A stretch of 64,000 nucleotides of DNA from the NCBI RefSeq assembly GCF_030440515.1, contig NZ_CP076543.1:3873501-3937500 (forward strand), written 5' to 3'. Below the pieces are notes generated by a model. It ran no database searches. It saw only the letters and a program-made list of their open reading frames with translations, and had not been told where the DNA came from. Positions 7,440 to 15,939 of the stretch are shown one piece after another. Both the position numbers and the translations under genes were made by a program. The first letter of the stretch is position 1. Each line of letters opens with the position of its first letter. The stretch comes from Streptomyces xanthophaeus (GTDB lineage: Bacteria > Actinomycetota > Actinomycetes > Streptomycetales > Streptomycetaceae).

Positions 7440-7910
7440 ATGGCGGAGCAGGACGACCGGCGGGCGGTCTTTCGGGACTACGTCGACGCCGTGGGGCTGC
7501 ACGGCATGGCGGGCGCGGAGGCGGCCGGCCTCCAGGCCTCCGAGTGGTACGCCCTCAGCCGGATCACCCTGGCCGGCGGGCTCACCTCCGGCGAGCTCGC
7601 GGCCGGGACGGGGCTCACGACGGGGGCGACGACACGGCTGATCGACCGGCTGGAGCGTGCGGGGTACGTTCGGCGCACCGCCGACCCCGGCGACCGGCGC
7701 AAGGTCGTGGTCGAGGCCGTGCCCGGGGCGCTGGCGCAGGTCGAGGCCGCCGTGGCGCCGGCCCGGAAGCGGATCGGCGAGGTGCTCGCCGGGTACTCAC
7801 CGGAGCAGCAGGAGCTGCTCTTCGACTACTTCCGGCGCGCGGCCCCCGCGTTCCGGGAGGCGACGGAGGAGATCCGGTCCGCGACGCAGGAGCGCAAGGG
7901 GAGCCGGTAG
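7440..7910 (+). CDS. MarR-family transcriptional regulator
   Basis: A 156-aa winged-helix regulator. The core reads QASEWYALSRITLAGGLTSG, LAAGTGLTTGATTRLIDRLE (recognition helix) and AGYVRRTADPGDRRKV (wing), with helical dimerisation ends. The ATG at 7440 follows AGGGGAGG at a good distance and leaves the operator outside the gene. Divergent from the SgcJ-like gene across a double palindrome, so autorepression and repression of the neighbour are the simplest reading. The ligand is unknown. Confidence 0.9.
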   Translation: MAEQDDRRAVFRDYVDAVGLHGMAGAEAAGLQASEWYALSRITLAGGLTSGELAAGTGLTTGATTRLIDRLERAGYVRRTADPGDRRKVVVEAVPGALAQVEAAVAPARKRIGEVLAGYSPEQQELLFDYFRRAAPAFREATEEIRSATQERKGSR

Positions 7911-7931
7911 CCGGCAGGCGGTGGCCGCCCG

Positions 7932-8210
7932 TCAGTAGGGGCGGGGGGACATGATGTGCGGCTCCATGGCCGGGGCCTCGAAGATGCAGCGGGGCACGCC
8001 CGGGCCGGGCGTCGCGCGGACGGAGACCTGTGTCGGTGGATCCGTCGGCAGCTCGACGTGCACGGTCACGGGGTGGTCGTCGTGCGTCGTGGCGTGTCCG
8101 GTCTCCTTGCCGTCGACCAGTACCTCCACGACGGCGGTGTGCCCGGTCTGGACCGTGGCGCTGACCGAGTGCCCGTCGTGGTCGATGTGGAAGTGATGGC
8201 GCCGACCCAT
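7932..8210 (-). CDS. Conserved small hypothetical protein, His-rich
   Basis: A 92-aa protein that I recall only as a conserved Streptomyces hypothetical. It starts MGRRHHFHIDHDGHSVSATV, giving seven histidines or aspartates able to bind a metal, then predicted beta strands (AVVEVLVDGKETGHATTHD, VTVHVELP). No signal peptide or membrane segment is visible. The ATG at 8210 has GGGAGG upstream; a longer frame to 8255 is possible but begins in the spacer. Tail-to-tail with the MarR gene, 21 bp apart. Confidence 0.6.
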   Translation of the reverse strand: MGRRHHFHIDHDGHSVSATVQTGHTAVVEVLVDGKETGHATTHDDHPVTVHVELPTDPPTQVSVRATPGPGVPRCIFEAPAMEPHIMSPRPY

Positions 8211-8336
8211 GAGATCGCCTCCCGGCAGTACCCCCCTCAGGACCAGGGTAGCCACGGGAGCCCGGGACGGCCCTGTCGTGACCGCGGGCAGCGTCGCCGT
8301 GGGGGTGGTGGGGGCGGTGGGGGGCGGTGCGGGGCT

Positions 8337-8849
8337 CTACTCCTCGGGCGCGGCGAGCCCGGCGAGTTCGGCCCGGGCCAGGGCGAGGAAGGCCGTGGAG
8401 GGCCGGGCCGGCACGGCGCGCGCCTCGGCCAGGTCGTCCAGGTGGTCGAGGAGCGCGCCGAGGCTGGTGAAGGGGCCGACCGGGCGGAGCAGCCACAGCC
8501 GCCCCCGCGGGCGGGGCGGGAGCCCGAGCCCGGCGAGGGCCTCGTCGGCCTCGCGGTCGAGGTCCCGGAGGTCGGGCTCGGGCAGCGGGGCGCACTCCAC
8601 GCCGGTGATGTGGCCGTGGCCGTCGAGGGCGGTGTCCACCGCCCAGTGGGTGGACCGGTCGGGGATCCAGGTGCGGTCCGCGGGGGGCCAGACGTACGGG
8701 AGGAAGACCCAGCGCAGGTCCTCGGGGGCCGGCTCCCAGCCGAGCACCTCCAGTTCCCGCATCTCCGGCAGCCGGTCCGGCTCCAGTTCGCTGCGGCCGG
8801 TGCGGCGCAGTGCGAGCGGGTGCGGTGTTCCGTCCTCGTCCCACGACAT
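8337..8849 (-). CDS. Hypothetical protein
   Basis: A 170-aa soluble acidic protein of unknown function. It is rich in Leu, Pro and Trp, with LRWVFLPYVWPPADRTWIPD near residues 45-65 and a helical, Ala/Leu-rich C-terminal half. TAGCGT ends six bases before the ATG at 8849, the leaderless promoter pattern seen for several neighbours, which supports it being real. No neighbour suggests a role; 126 bp separate it from the next leftward gene. Confidence 0.55.
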   Translation of the reverse strand: MSWDEDGTPHPLALRRTGRSELEPDRLPEMRELEVLGWEPAPEDLRWVFLPYVWPPADRTWIPDRSTHWAVDTALDGHGHITGVECAPLPEPDLRDLDREADEALAGLGLPPRPRGRLWLLRPVGPFTSLGALLDHLDDLAEARAVPARPSTAFLALARAELAGLAAPEE

Positions 8850-8962
8850 GCGGGCACGCTATCCGGCACGGTGCCCGATGTGCGTGACCCCGCGTACGGG
8901 GCCAGGGGGTGTTGCCGGTCGGGCCGGACCCCGCGAGCCCGGCCCGACCGGCGGGACACCCC

Positions 8963-9559
8963 CTACGCCCGCGGCAGGTCCAGCGGGTTGGCGGCGATCC
9001 GGCCGGCCGCGCCGCCGGCCACGTACGCGGCCGCCGCGCAGTCGGGCTTGCGCACGGCCTGGTCCTCGACCAGCGCGAGGAACGCGGCGCCGAAGTCGCC
9101 CCGCGGGTACGCGGCGAGGAGGTCGGCCGTGAAGGCGGGATCGAACTCGGCGACGCGCAGGCCCGACACGTCCGCGCTCGTACCGACCTGCAGCAGGTGG
9201 CTCTCCACGTCCTCGGCCGCGCTCACGTCGTCCCGCATGTGCAGGACCACGACCTCCTCGGCGCGCGCCCGGCGGGCCGCCGGCCAGCCCAGGCCCGCCG
9301 TCAGGACGCGCGCGACATGGCCGCCCGCCTCCTCGAAGGGCAGCGTGTGGCTGTCGAAGGGCGCGGTCAGGCCCAGATCGTGCACCAGGGCGCTGACGTA
9401 GAGGAGTTCCGCGTCGTACGCCAGCCCGTGCTGCTCCGCGTACCGGGCTCCGAAGGCGTAGGAACGGACCGAGTGGTTCAGGAGGGTCGTGTCCGCGTAC
9501 TCCGAAGCGATCTCGAGAGCTGCGCGGGCCGATGCTGTGTCAAGCGTCCACGTCTTCAT
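8963..9559 (-). CDS. HD-domain hydrolase
   Basis: A 198-aa HD-superfamily protein resembling the cyanamide-hydratase-like group. Metal-binding motifs appear in order: LLNHSVRSYAFG (His29 region), ALVHDLGL (HD pair near 58-62) and EEVVVLHM near 102-109. The substrate is unknown; the family includes phosphohydrolases and hydratases. The stop of the cytosine deaminase gene lies seven bp upstream of the HD start, so the two leftward genes could be cotranscribed. A TACGCT box also stands eight bases before the ATG inside the deaminase tail. Confidence 0.8.
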   Translation of the reverse strand: MKTWTLDTASARAALEIASEYADTTLLNHSVRSYAFGARYAEQHGLAYDAELLYVSALVHDLGLTAPFDSHTLPFEEAGGHVARVLTAGLGWPAARRARAEEVVVLHMRDDVSAAEDVESHLLQVGTSADVSGLRVAEFDPAFTADLLAAYPRGDFGAAFLALVEDQAVRKPDCAAAAYVAGGAAGRIAANPLDLPRA

Positions 9560-9565
9560 GGGGCG

Positions 9566-10867
9566 TCAGCGTAGGCGGCGGCTGAAATCGATCTCGGACG
9601 GGGGCTCCCCCGGCCAGTTCAGCCGGGTCGGGGCGGGTGGGGTCTCGGCGAGGACGGTCCCGCGCGAGACGACGTACCGCGGGCGGACCTGGCGGCGGAT
9701 CGCCTCCTCGGGCGACGGGGCCGGGAGCAGCACGAAGGAGGCAGGGGCGCCCGCGGTGATGCCGTACTCCGTCTCCGCGAGGCCGAGCACCCGCGCCGCA
9801 CGCTCCGTCACCATCGAGAAGGCCAGCGGGATCTCGTCGGCGCCGGTCAGCTGGGCGGCGTACAGCCCGACGAGGGCGGTCTGCAGCGGGTTGGCGGTGC
9901 CCAGCGCGTTCCAGGGGTCCATCACGTCGTCGTGTCCGAAGGCGACGTTGACCCCGGCCGCCAGCATCTCCTTGACCTGGGTGAGGCCGCGCCGCTTGGG
10001 ATAGGCGTCGAAGCGGCCCTGGAGGCCCAGGTTGGCGAAGGGGTTGGAGACCAGGTTGATGCCGGAGCGGGCGAGCAGCCGCTGGAGTTTGAAGCTGTAC
10101 GCGCCGTTGTAGGAGCCCATGGCCGTCGTGTGCGAGGCCGTGGCGCGCCCCCGCAGCCCCGAGCGCAGGGCCAGGGTGGCCAGCACCTCCACGAAGCGGG
10201 ACTGCTCGTCGTCGATCTCGTCGCAGTGCGCGTCCACCCGCAGGCCGTGCTCCTCGGCCAGCGCGAAGGCCGTGTGGAGCGAGGCGAGGCCGTCCTCGCG
10301 GGTGTCCTCGAAGTGCGGGATCGCGCCGACGACGTCCGCCCCGCGGGCGACGGCCTCGCGCATCAGCCCCTCGCCGCCCGGGAAGGAGACGATGCCCTCC
10401 TGCGGGAAGGCCACGATCTGCAGGGTCATGAAGTCCCGCACCCGGTCGCGCACCTCCAGCAGCGCTTCGAGCGCGGTGAGGTCCGGGTCGGTGACGTCGC
10501 AGTGCGTCCGCACGTGCAGCACCCCGTGGGCGGCCTGCCAGCGCAGCACCTCTGTGGCCCGCGCGACCACGTCCTCGCGGGTCAGGGTCCGCTTGCGTTC
10601 GCTCCAGCAGGCGATGCCCTCCCAGAGGGTGCCGGAGGCGTTGTGGCGGGGCTCGCCGGCGGTCAGCGCCGTGTCGAGGTGGATGTGCGGCTCGACGAAG
10701 GGAGGCGTGAGCAGACCGCCATGGGCCTCGATGAGGATGCCGGTGGCCGGTGGTTCCTTCTGATCGTCGTACGGGAGGACCCGCGCGATGCGGCCGTCCT
10801 CCGCAACCTCGACGTCGGACAGGCCGTGGGTGTGCAGCAGCCGGGCGCCCCGGACGATCATCCGCAT
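9566..10867 (-). CDS. codA: Cytosine deaminase
   Basis: Converts cytosine to uracil and ammonia in pyrimidine salvage. The 433-aa protein follows E. coli CodA closely: VEPHIHLDTAL (metal His pair near 60-64), VRTHCDV, LQIVAFPQEGI, VVGAIPHFE, DAHCDEIDDEQSR (metal His and catalytic Glu), ASHTTAM and the metal aspartate in FGHDDVMDPW. Length and motif spacing match the amidohydrolase-type bacterial enzyme rather than the short yeast type. TAGGCT ends six bases before the ATG, so the message is probably leaderless. No cytosine permease gene is adjacent. Confidence 0.92.
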   Translation of the reverse strand: MRMIVRGARLLHTHGLSDVEVAEDGRIARVLPYDDQKEPPATGILIEAHGGLLTPPFVEPHIHLDTALTAGEPRHNASGTLWEGIACWSERKRTLTREDVVARATEVLRWQAAHGVLHVRTHCDVTDPDLTALEALLEVRDRVRDFMTLQIVAFPQEGIVSFPGGEGLMREAVARGADVVGAIPHFEDTREDGLASLHTAFALAEEHGLRVDAHCDEIDDEQSRFVEVLATLALRSGLRGRATASHTTAMGSYNGAYSFKLQRLLARSGINLVSNPFANLGLQGRFDAYPKRRGLTQVKEMLAAGVNVAFGHDDVMDPWNALGTANPLQTALVGLYAAQLTGADEIPLAFSMVTERAARVLGLAETEYGITAGAPASFVLLPAPSPEEAIRRQVRPRYVVSRGTVLAETPPAPTRLNWPGEPPSEIDFSRRLR

Positions 10868-10902
10868 GGCGCCAGCCTAGGCAGACAGAGGGCGGAACGG
10901 GC

Positions 10903-11070
10903 CTAGCCGCGCTTGGCCTGGGCCTTCTGCTGCATGCCGCGCGTCTTCGCGGCGGTGCTGTGGACGTCCCGGACCGCGGCCTTGGCGCGGGCCTCCGCGG
11001 CCGTGTTCTTCGCCAGCGCGCGCTCGGAGTCCTGGTGGCTGTGGTGCCCGGTGCGGGCCTTCTTGGCCAT
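10903..11070 (-). CDS. Small basic hypothetical protein
   Basis: A 55-aa protein rich in Lys, Arg, Ala and Gln, with no hydrophobic segment (MAKKARTGHHSH at the start, MQQKAQAKRG at the end). It is likely a soluble helical or disordered polypeptide, perhaps nucleic-acid binding by charge; no family is recognised. GAGGAGGAA at a good distance from the ATG at 11070 supports expression. It lies between codA and the divergent S9 peptidase gene. Confidence 0.6.
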   Translation of the reverse strand: MAKKARTGHHSHQDSERALAKNTAAEARAKAAVRDVHSTAAKTRGMQQKAQAKRG

Positions 11071-11167
11071 GATCGTTCCTCCTCGGACGGGACGGCCGAC
11101 GCGTTCCACTGTGCGCCCGTTCGAAGCGGTCGGCATCCCGGGGAGCGCTGCGGCCACAATGGGGCGC

Positions 11168-12973
11168 ATGACCAGCGACAGTGAGATGACCCCCGGCATG
11201 CCCGACTGGGAGAAGCGGTTCCGGGCACCGCGCGTCGGGCTCCCCGACTGGGCCGAGGACGCCCCGGACCGTTCGCTCTTCGTCTCCAACGCGACCGGAA
11301 CCTACGAGATCTACGCGTGGGACCGCGCCACCGGCGAGCAGCGGCAGGCCACGGACCGCCCCAACGGCACCACCGACGGAACCCTCTCCCCCGACGGCGA
11401 GTGGATCTGGTGGTTCTCCGACACCGACGGCGACGAGTTCGGCACCTGGGTGCGCCAGCCCTTCGCGGGCGGCCCCGACGAACCGGCCACCCCGGGCCTG
11501 GAGCCCTCGTACCCCGCAGGACTGGCCATCGGGCGGGACGGGACGGCCGTCGTGGGGCGCTCCACCGACGAGGACGGCTCGACCGTCCACGTGGTCCGGC
11601 CGGACGGCTCCGCACCCACCGTGATCTACCGGCACCGGGAGTCGGCCGGCGTCGGCGACCTGTCCCGCGACGGAACGCTGGTGGCCGTCGAGCACACCGA
11701 GCACGGCGACGCGATGCACTCCGCCCTGCGCGTCCTGACCCTCGACGGGACCACCGTCGCCGAGCTGGACGACTCCCGGGGCGGGTCCGAGGAGCTGGGC
11801 CTGGAGGTCCTCGGTTTCGCGCCGGTCGCGGGCGACACCCGGCTGCTCGTCGGCCACCAGCGGCGTGGCCGCTGGGAGCCGATGGTGTGGGACGTGGTCA
11901 CCGGCGCCGAGCAGGAGCTCGCGATCGACCTGCCGGGCGACGTCAGCGCCGAGTGGTATCCGGACGGGTCCGCGCTGCTGGTCGCGCACAGCTTCGAGGC
12001 GCGCAGCGAGCTGTGGCGCTACGACCTGGCCGCACGGGAGCTCGTCCGCGTGGACACGCCCGCGGGGTCGGTGTCGGGGGCCACCGCGCGGCCCGACGGG
12101 ACGGTGGAGTACCTGTGGTCCTCGGCCGCCGAGCCCTCGGCGGTACGGTCCACCGCGGGCGGGATCGTCCTGGACCCGCCCGGTTTCCGGGCGCCCGGCT
12201 CGGTTCCGGTCCAGGACGTGTGGGTGGAGGGCCCGGGCGGACGGATCCACGCGCTCGCGCAGCGGCCGGCGGGACACGGCGAGGGTCCCTTCCCGACGAT
12301 CTTCGAGATCCACGGCGGGCCGACCTGGCACGACAGCGACTCCTTCGCGTCGGCCCCGGCGGCCTGGCTGGACCACGGCTTCGCCGTGGTGCGGGTCAAC
12401 TACCGCGGCTCGACGGGGTACGGCCGCGAGTGGACCGACGCCCTCAAGCACCGGGTCGGGCTGATCGAGCTGGAGGACATCGCGGCGGTCCGGGAGTGGG
12501 CGGTCTCCTCGGGCCTGGCGGACCCGGCCCGCATGGTGCTGTCGGGCGGTTCCTGGGGCGGATACCTGACGCTGCTCGGCCTGGGGACGCAGCCCGACGC
12601 CTGGGCCGTGGGCCTGGCCGCCGTGCCGGTCGCGGACTACGTGACGGCGTACCACGACGAGATGGAGGCGCTGAAGGCGCTGGACCGCACCCTCTTCGGC
12701 GGTACCCCGGAGGAGGTCCCGGACCGCTTCGAGGCGTCCTCGCCGCTGACGTACGTGGACGCCGTGAAGGCGCCGGTCCACATCGCGGCCGGCGTGAACG
12801 ACCCGCGCTGCCCGATCCGCCAGATCGACAACTACGTGGACCGTCTCGCCGCGCGCGGGGCCGTGCACGAGGTGTACCGGTACGACGCCGGGCACGGCTC
12901 GCTGGTGGTGGAGGAGCGGATCAAGCAGGTCCGGATGGAGCTGGAGTTCGCGCTGAAGCACCTGCCGCACTGA
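11168..12973 (+). CDS. S9-family prolyl oligopeptidase-like serine peptidase
   Basis: A 601-aa cytoplasmic peptidase. The N-terminal 350 residues form a beta-propeller with repeated blades such as SPDGEWIWWFSDTDGDEF, SRDGTLVAVEHTEHGDAM and YPDGSALLVAHSFE. The C-terminal alpha/beta-hydrolase domain has the nucleophile in SGGSWGGY, the acid in GVNDPRCP and the histidine in DAGHGS. No signal peptide is seen. The ATG at 11168 is chosen because CACAAT ends seven bases upstream and the reading frame before it lacks family similarity. Most like acylaminoacyl-peptidase or dipeptidyl-peptidase members; the substrate is unknown. Confidence 0.88.
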   Translation: MTSDSEMTPGMPDWEKRFRAPRVGLPDWAEDAPDRSLFVSNATGTYEIYAWDRATGEQRQATDRPNGTTDGTLSPDGEWIWWFSDTDGDEFGTWVRQPFAGGPDEPATPGLEPSYPAGLAIGRDGTAVVGRSTDEDGSTVHVVRPDGSAPTVIYRHRESAGVGDLSRDGTLVAVEHTEHGDAMHSALRVLTLDGTTVAELDDSRGGSEELGLEVLGFAPVAGDTRLLVGHQRRGRWEPMVWDVVTGAEQELAIDLPGDVSAEWYPDGSALLVAHSFEARSELWRYDLAARELVRVDTPAGSVSGATARPDGTVEYLWSSAAEPSAVRSTAGGIVLDPPGFRAPGSVPVQDVWVEGPGGRIHALAQRPAGHGEGPFPTIFEIHGGPTWHDSDSFASAPAAWLDHGFAVVRVNYRGSTGYGREWTDALKHRVGLIELEDIAAVREWAVSSGLADPARMVLSGGSWGGYLTLLGLGTQPDAWAVGLAAVPVADYVTAYHDEMEALKALDRTLFGGTPEEVPDRFEASSPLTYVDAVKAPVHIAAGVNDPRCPIRQIDNYVDRLAARGAVHEVYRYDAGHGSLVVEERIKQVRMELEFALKHLPH

Positions 12974-13016
12974 CCCTGCGGGAGGGCGACCGGTGCACCC
13001 CCCGTACGGTGGTGGG

Positions 13017-13781
13017 GTGCACCGGTTTCTCCTGACCCCGCGCTGGTGGGGGATCAACGTCTTCGTCGCGCTCGCCGTGCCCTTCTGCCTGTTCATGGGG
13101 TCCTGGCAGCTCGGCCGGTTCGAGGACCGTGTCGACAGCCACCGGGAAGCGAGCGCGGAGCGGCCGGCGGACCAGGTGGCCGCGCCCCTGGAGTCGCTGC
13201 TTCCGGTCGACAAGACGACCTCCGGGCGGCTCGCCTCCACGGCCGGCGAGTACGGCGACCAGCTGCTGGTGCCCGAGCGGCGGCTGGACGGCCGTTCCGG
13301 GTTCTACGTGCTGACGCTGCTGAAGACCGACTCCGGCAAGAGCGTCCCGGTGGTCCGGGGCTGGCTGCCGGGAGTGGCGGATCCCGCGAAGGCGCCGGCC
13401 CCGCCGGCCGGCCGGGTCGAGGTCAGCGGGGCCCTGCAGGCCGCCGAGAACGCCGGCACGAAGGGGGTCCACTCCCAGGGCGGGCTGCCGGCCGGGCAGC
13501 TCGGGGTGATCAGCGCGGCCTCGCTGGTCAACATCGTCCCGTACGACCTGTACGACGCCTGGCTGACCGTGCAGACCCCGTCGGAAGGGATGATTCCGGT
13601 GCCTGCGCAGGCGCCGACCAACACCGGGCTCGACCTCAAGGCCTTCCAGAACCTCGGCTACACGGGCGAGTGGTTCGTCTTCGTCGCCTTCGTGCTCTTC
13701 ATGTGGTTCCGGTTCTACCGTCGCGAGGTGGAGACCATCCGCGACGCAGAGGCGGGACTGCTGGAGCCCGCCGCGCAGTAG
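13017..13781 (+). CDS. SURF1-family protein (cytochrome oxidase assembly)
   Basis: A 254-aa membrane protein with a first helix containing WWGINVFVALAVPFCLFMGS followed by WQLGRFEDR, a large extracytoplasmic domain with VPVVRGWLPG, and a second helix near the C-terminus (WFVFVAFVLFMWFRFYRRE). Two helices flanking a soluble domain is the SURF1 layout; SURF1 helps insert haem a into cytochrome oxidase. The GTG at 13017 has TACGGT ending six bases upstream (leaderless). An in-frame GTG at 12993 with GGAGG upstream would add eight residues and cannot be excluded. Confidence 0.82.
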   Translation: MHRFLLTPRWWGINVFVALAVPFCLFMGSWQLGRFEDRVDSHREASAERPADQVAAPLESLLPVDKTTSGRLASTAGEYGDQLLVPERRLDGRSGFYVLTLLKTDSGKSVPVVRGWLPGVADPAKAPAPPAGRVEVSGALQAAENAGTKGVHSQGGLPAGQLGVISAASLVNIVPYDLYDAWLTVQTPSEGMIPVPAQAPTNTGLDLKAFQNLGYTGEWFVFVAFVLFMWFRFYRREVETIRDAEAGLLEPAAQ

Positions 13782-13816
13782 CCCTGCCGCCGCCCGGGAC
13801 GCCCCACGTAGGAGGC

Positions 13817-13889
13817 CCCGGGACTCCTGGCCCCCGGCCCCCGCGCCCCGGGACTCCAGGCCCCCAGGCCCCCAGGCCCCCAGGCCCCC
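13817..13889. repeat. GC-rich short tandem repeats between convergent genes
   Basis: Four exact head-to-tail copies of AGGCCCCC (13858-13889), preceded by two imperfect copies of a CCCCGGGACTCC-type unit (about 13817 and 13847). The run lies between the ends of the SURF1 and anti-sigma-like genes and could fold or slip; it is probably non-coding. Confidence 0.7.
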
Positions 13890-13933
13890 AGGACTCTCCA
13901 GGACACGTTCTGCGGAACTCGCCGGGACAGTCC

Positions 13934-15019
13934 TCAGGACAGAGGGATGGCGCCCGTCTTGTAGACCGTTCCGCCGCAGGCCTCGGGGATCGTCGTCCGC
14001 GTGGTCGTGGCCCCGGACTGCGGGGTGTGCGAGACGGCCACGCCGGCCGGAGCCGGGGACGCGCCCGCCTGCGGTTCGACGGCCGGTGCGTTCCCCGTAC
14101 CGCCCGTGGCACCCGCCGGTTCGGTCTGCGGGGACTTCCCGCCCGCGTCCGGATTCGCCGGTGTACACGTCTCCCCCGACGGCACCCATGCGAAGCGGAC
14201 CTCGTACGCCGTGTTCGGCGGGAGCACCAGCGCCGGAGCCGCCGCCGCCGGATCGGGCAGCAGCCCGCTCGCCGGATCCCCCGCCGTGTGGCCGACCACG
14301 GCGACCCCGGCGCCCGGGCCCGCCCCGGTACCGGACACCGCGGCCGCCGTCAGGGTGTCCTGGCCGTTGACGGCGCAGCCCTGCGCCGAGACGTTGGTGA
14401 CCCGGAAGCTGCCGTACACCCTGCCGTCGGTCTCCCGGGGCCGGGCCGAGCCCACCACCCCGAGCTGGTCCGCGCCGCACCCGGGCACTCCTGGCGCCGC
14501 CACCGGCGGCAGCGGGCCCGTGCCCGCCACCGAGCCGCCGGGGCCGACCGGTCCGGCGGAGGCCCCGGCGCCCGACGGACCTGCCGTCAGGCCGTTCGTC
14601 GAAGGGCCCGCCGTGGCGTTCGGCTGCCCGGTGATGCCCCCCACGGACGGGACCTCGCCGAAGGAGTGGGGCGGCCTCGGCTGGGACCCGAAGCCGTTCT
14701 GGTGCGGGTCGGAAGCCCGTGAGTCCGGCTTCTCGCCGGTGGCCTCGCCGTGCCCGGCCATCGCCGGGTGATCGGTGGCCGCGCCCTCGGCCGCCGTCAG
14801 GTGCAGTGCGGCCGGGATCGCCGTCCCGGCGAGCAGCACGGCCGCGGCGGCGCCGACGAAGGCGGCCCGGCGGTTGCGGGTCCGGCGCGCGGGGACGGCG
14901 TCGCGTAGTCGCTCCAGCGCGTCCTCGGAGGGCTGCAGGCCCTCGACGGCCCCCCGCAGGAGGATGCGCAGTTCTTCTTCCCCGCTCGCCCCGCCCGGCG
15001 GAGTGTGGTCGTCCATCAT
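13934..15019 (-). CDS. Membrane protein coupled to the SigE-family sigma factor (probable anti-sigma-like regulator)
   Basis: A 361-aa protein. The cytoplasmic N-terminus is acidic and helical (EEELRILLRGAVEGLQPSED), then basic residues RRTRNRRAA precede one membrane helix (about 52-75). A long extracytoplasmic part follows, Pro/Gly/Ser-rich with four cysteines in GCGADQLG, GCAVNG, ETCTP and EACGG. Its start overlaps the sigma gene stop by four bases (ATGA type), so the two are translationally coupled. It lacks the HxxxCxxC motif of zinc anti-sigma factors. Regulation of the sigma factor is inferred from gene order and topology. Confidence 0.72.
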   Translation of the reverse strand: MMDDHTPPGGASGEEELRILLRGAVEGLQPSEDALERLRDAVPARRTRNRRAAFVGAAAAVLLAGTAIPAALHLTAAEGAATDHPAMAGHGEATGEKPDSRASDPHQNGFGSQPRPPHSFGEVPSVGGITGQPNATAGPSTNGLTAGPSGAGASAGPVGPGGSVAGTGPLPPVAAPGVPGCGADQLGVVGSARPRETDGRVYGSFRVTNVSAQGCAVNGQDTLTAAAVSGTGAGPGAGVAVVGHTAGDPASGLLPDPAAAAPALVLPPNTAYEVRFAWVPSGETCTPANPDAGGKSPQTEPAGATGGTGNAPAVEPQAGASPAPAGVAVSHTPQSGATTTRTTIPEACGGTVYKTGAIPLS

Positions 15020-15768
15020 GACTGCGCAGCCTCCATCGCCACCCGCAGCGCGGCAATGCCCCGCGATCCGTACGCCTTCACCGAGCCGAGCGATATTCCG
15101 AGCGTCTCGGCGACCTGGGCCTCCGTCATGTCCGCGAAGTAGCGCAGCACCAGCACCTCGCGCTGGCGGCGCTGCAGTCCACGCATCGCCTTGATCAGAT
15201 CGTCCCGCTCCAGCTGGTCGTACGCGCCCTCTTCGGCGCTCGCCATGTCCGGCATCGGCTTCGAGAGCAGCTTGAGGCCGAGGATGCGGCGGCGCAGGGC
15301 GGACCGCGAGAGGTTCACGACGGTCTGGCGCAGGTACGCCAGGGTCTTCTCCCGGTCGCGGACCCGGTTCCGGGCGGAGTGCACCCGGATGAAGGCCTCC
15401 TGCACCACGTCCTCGCAGGAGGCGGTGTCGTCGAGGAGCAGCGCGGCCAGGCCCAGGAGCGAGCGGTAGTGCGCCTGGTAGGTCGCGGTGAGGTGGTCGA
15501 CGGTGGTGCCGGCCACCACCTCGGCCGTCCCGGCCGTCTCGGCCGCCTCGCTCTTGCTGCTCCCGTCCGACTCAGCGCTGTCGCGCGGCGCGGGCACGAG
15601 GCCGCCCCGGATCGGTACGGCGGCCCTCACGGGCGCCGTCGACGGGCCTGCCGGCGGGACGGGCACGATCACGGGAAAACCGCCGCCGGGCACGCGAAGA
15701 CTCCGGCGCGACGGGATGATCCCGATCTGCGCCGGCCGGACGGCCGGTTCGAGCAGTGTGTCTGCCAC
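15016..15768 (-). CDS. SigE-family ECF RNA polymerase sigma factor
   Basis: A 250-aa sigma-70 protein with region 2 (YRSLLGLAALLLDDTASCED, then VVQEAFIRVH, near 98-130) and region 4 (LQRRQREVLVLRYFADMTEA, then VAETLGISLGSVKAYGSRG) as in the actinobacterial SigE/SigM-like group. The first 85 or so residues are an unusual, low-complexity Pro/Ala/Ser extension absent from most relatives; the true start may lie further in. The listed start is a GTG with no clear ribosome site. Its partner gene overlaps the stop codon. Confidence 0.85.
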   Translation of the reverse strand: MADTLLEPAVRPAQIGIIPSRRSLRVPGGGFPVIVPVPPAGPSTAPVRAAVPIRGGLVPAPRDSAESDGSSKSEAAETAGTAEVVAGTTVDHLTATYQAHYRSLLGLAALLLDDTASCEDVVQEAFIRVHSARNRVRDREKTLAYLRQTVVNLSRSALRRRILGLKLLSKPMPDMASAEEGAYDQLERDDLIKAMRGLQRRQREVLVLRYFADMTEAQVAETLGISLGSVKAYGSRGIAALRVAMEAAQS

Positions 15769-15939
15769 GCCGGTTGGACACGCGTCCCCCCATCAGGGTT
15801 GTACGCGCCAGGCAGCCTCACCAGCAAAATCCCTATTGCCCTCATGCGTACCCGCTCTTCCCGATTGCCCCGTCTTTATCGAGACGGCAGTCGGGCCATC
15901 ACCTTGATCAAGGGATCAGCACCGATCCTACAAAGCGAA

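Noticed and set aside
13858..13889. Possible CRISPR-like array
   Set aside because: Eight-base head-to-tail units without spacers; no cas genes anywhere in the window.
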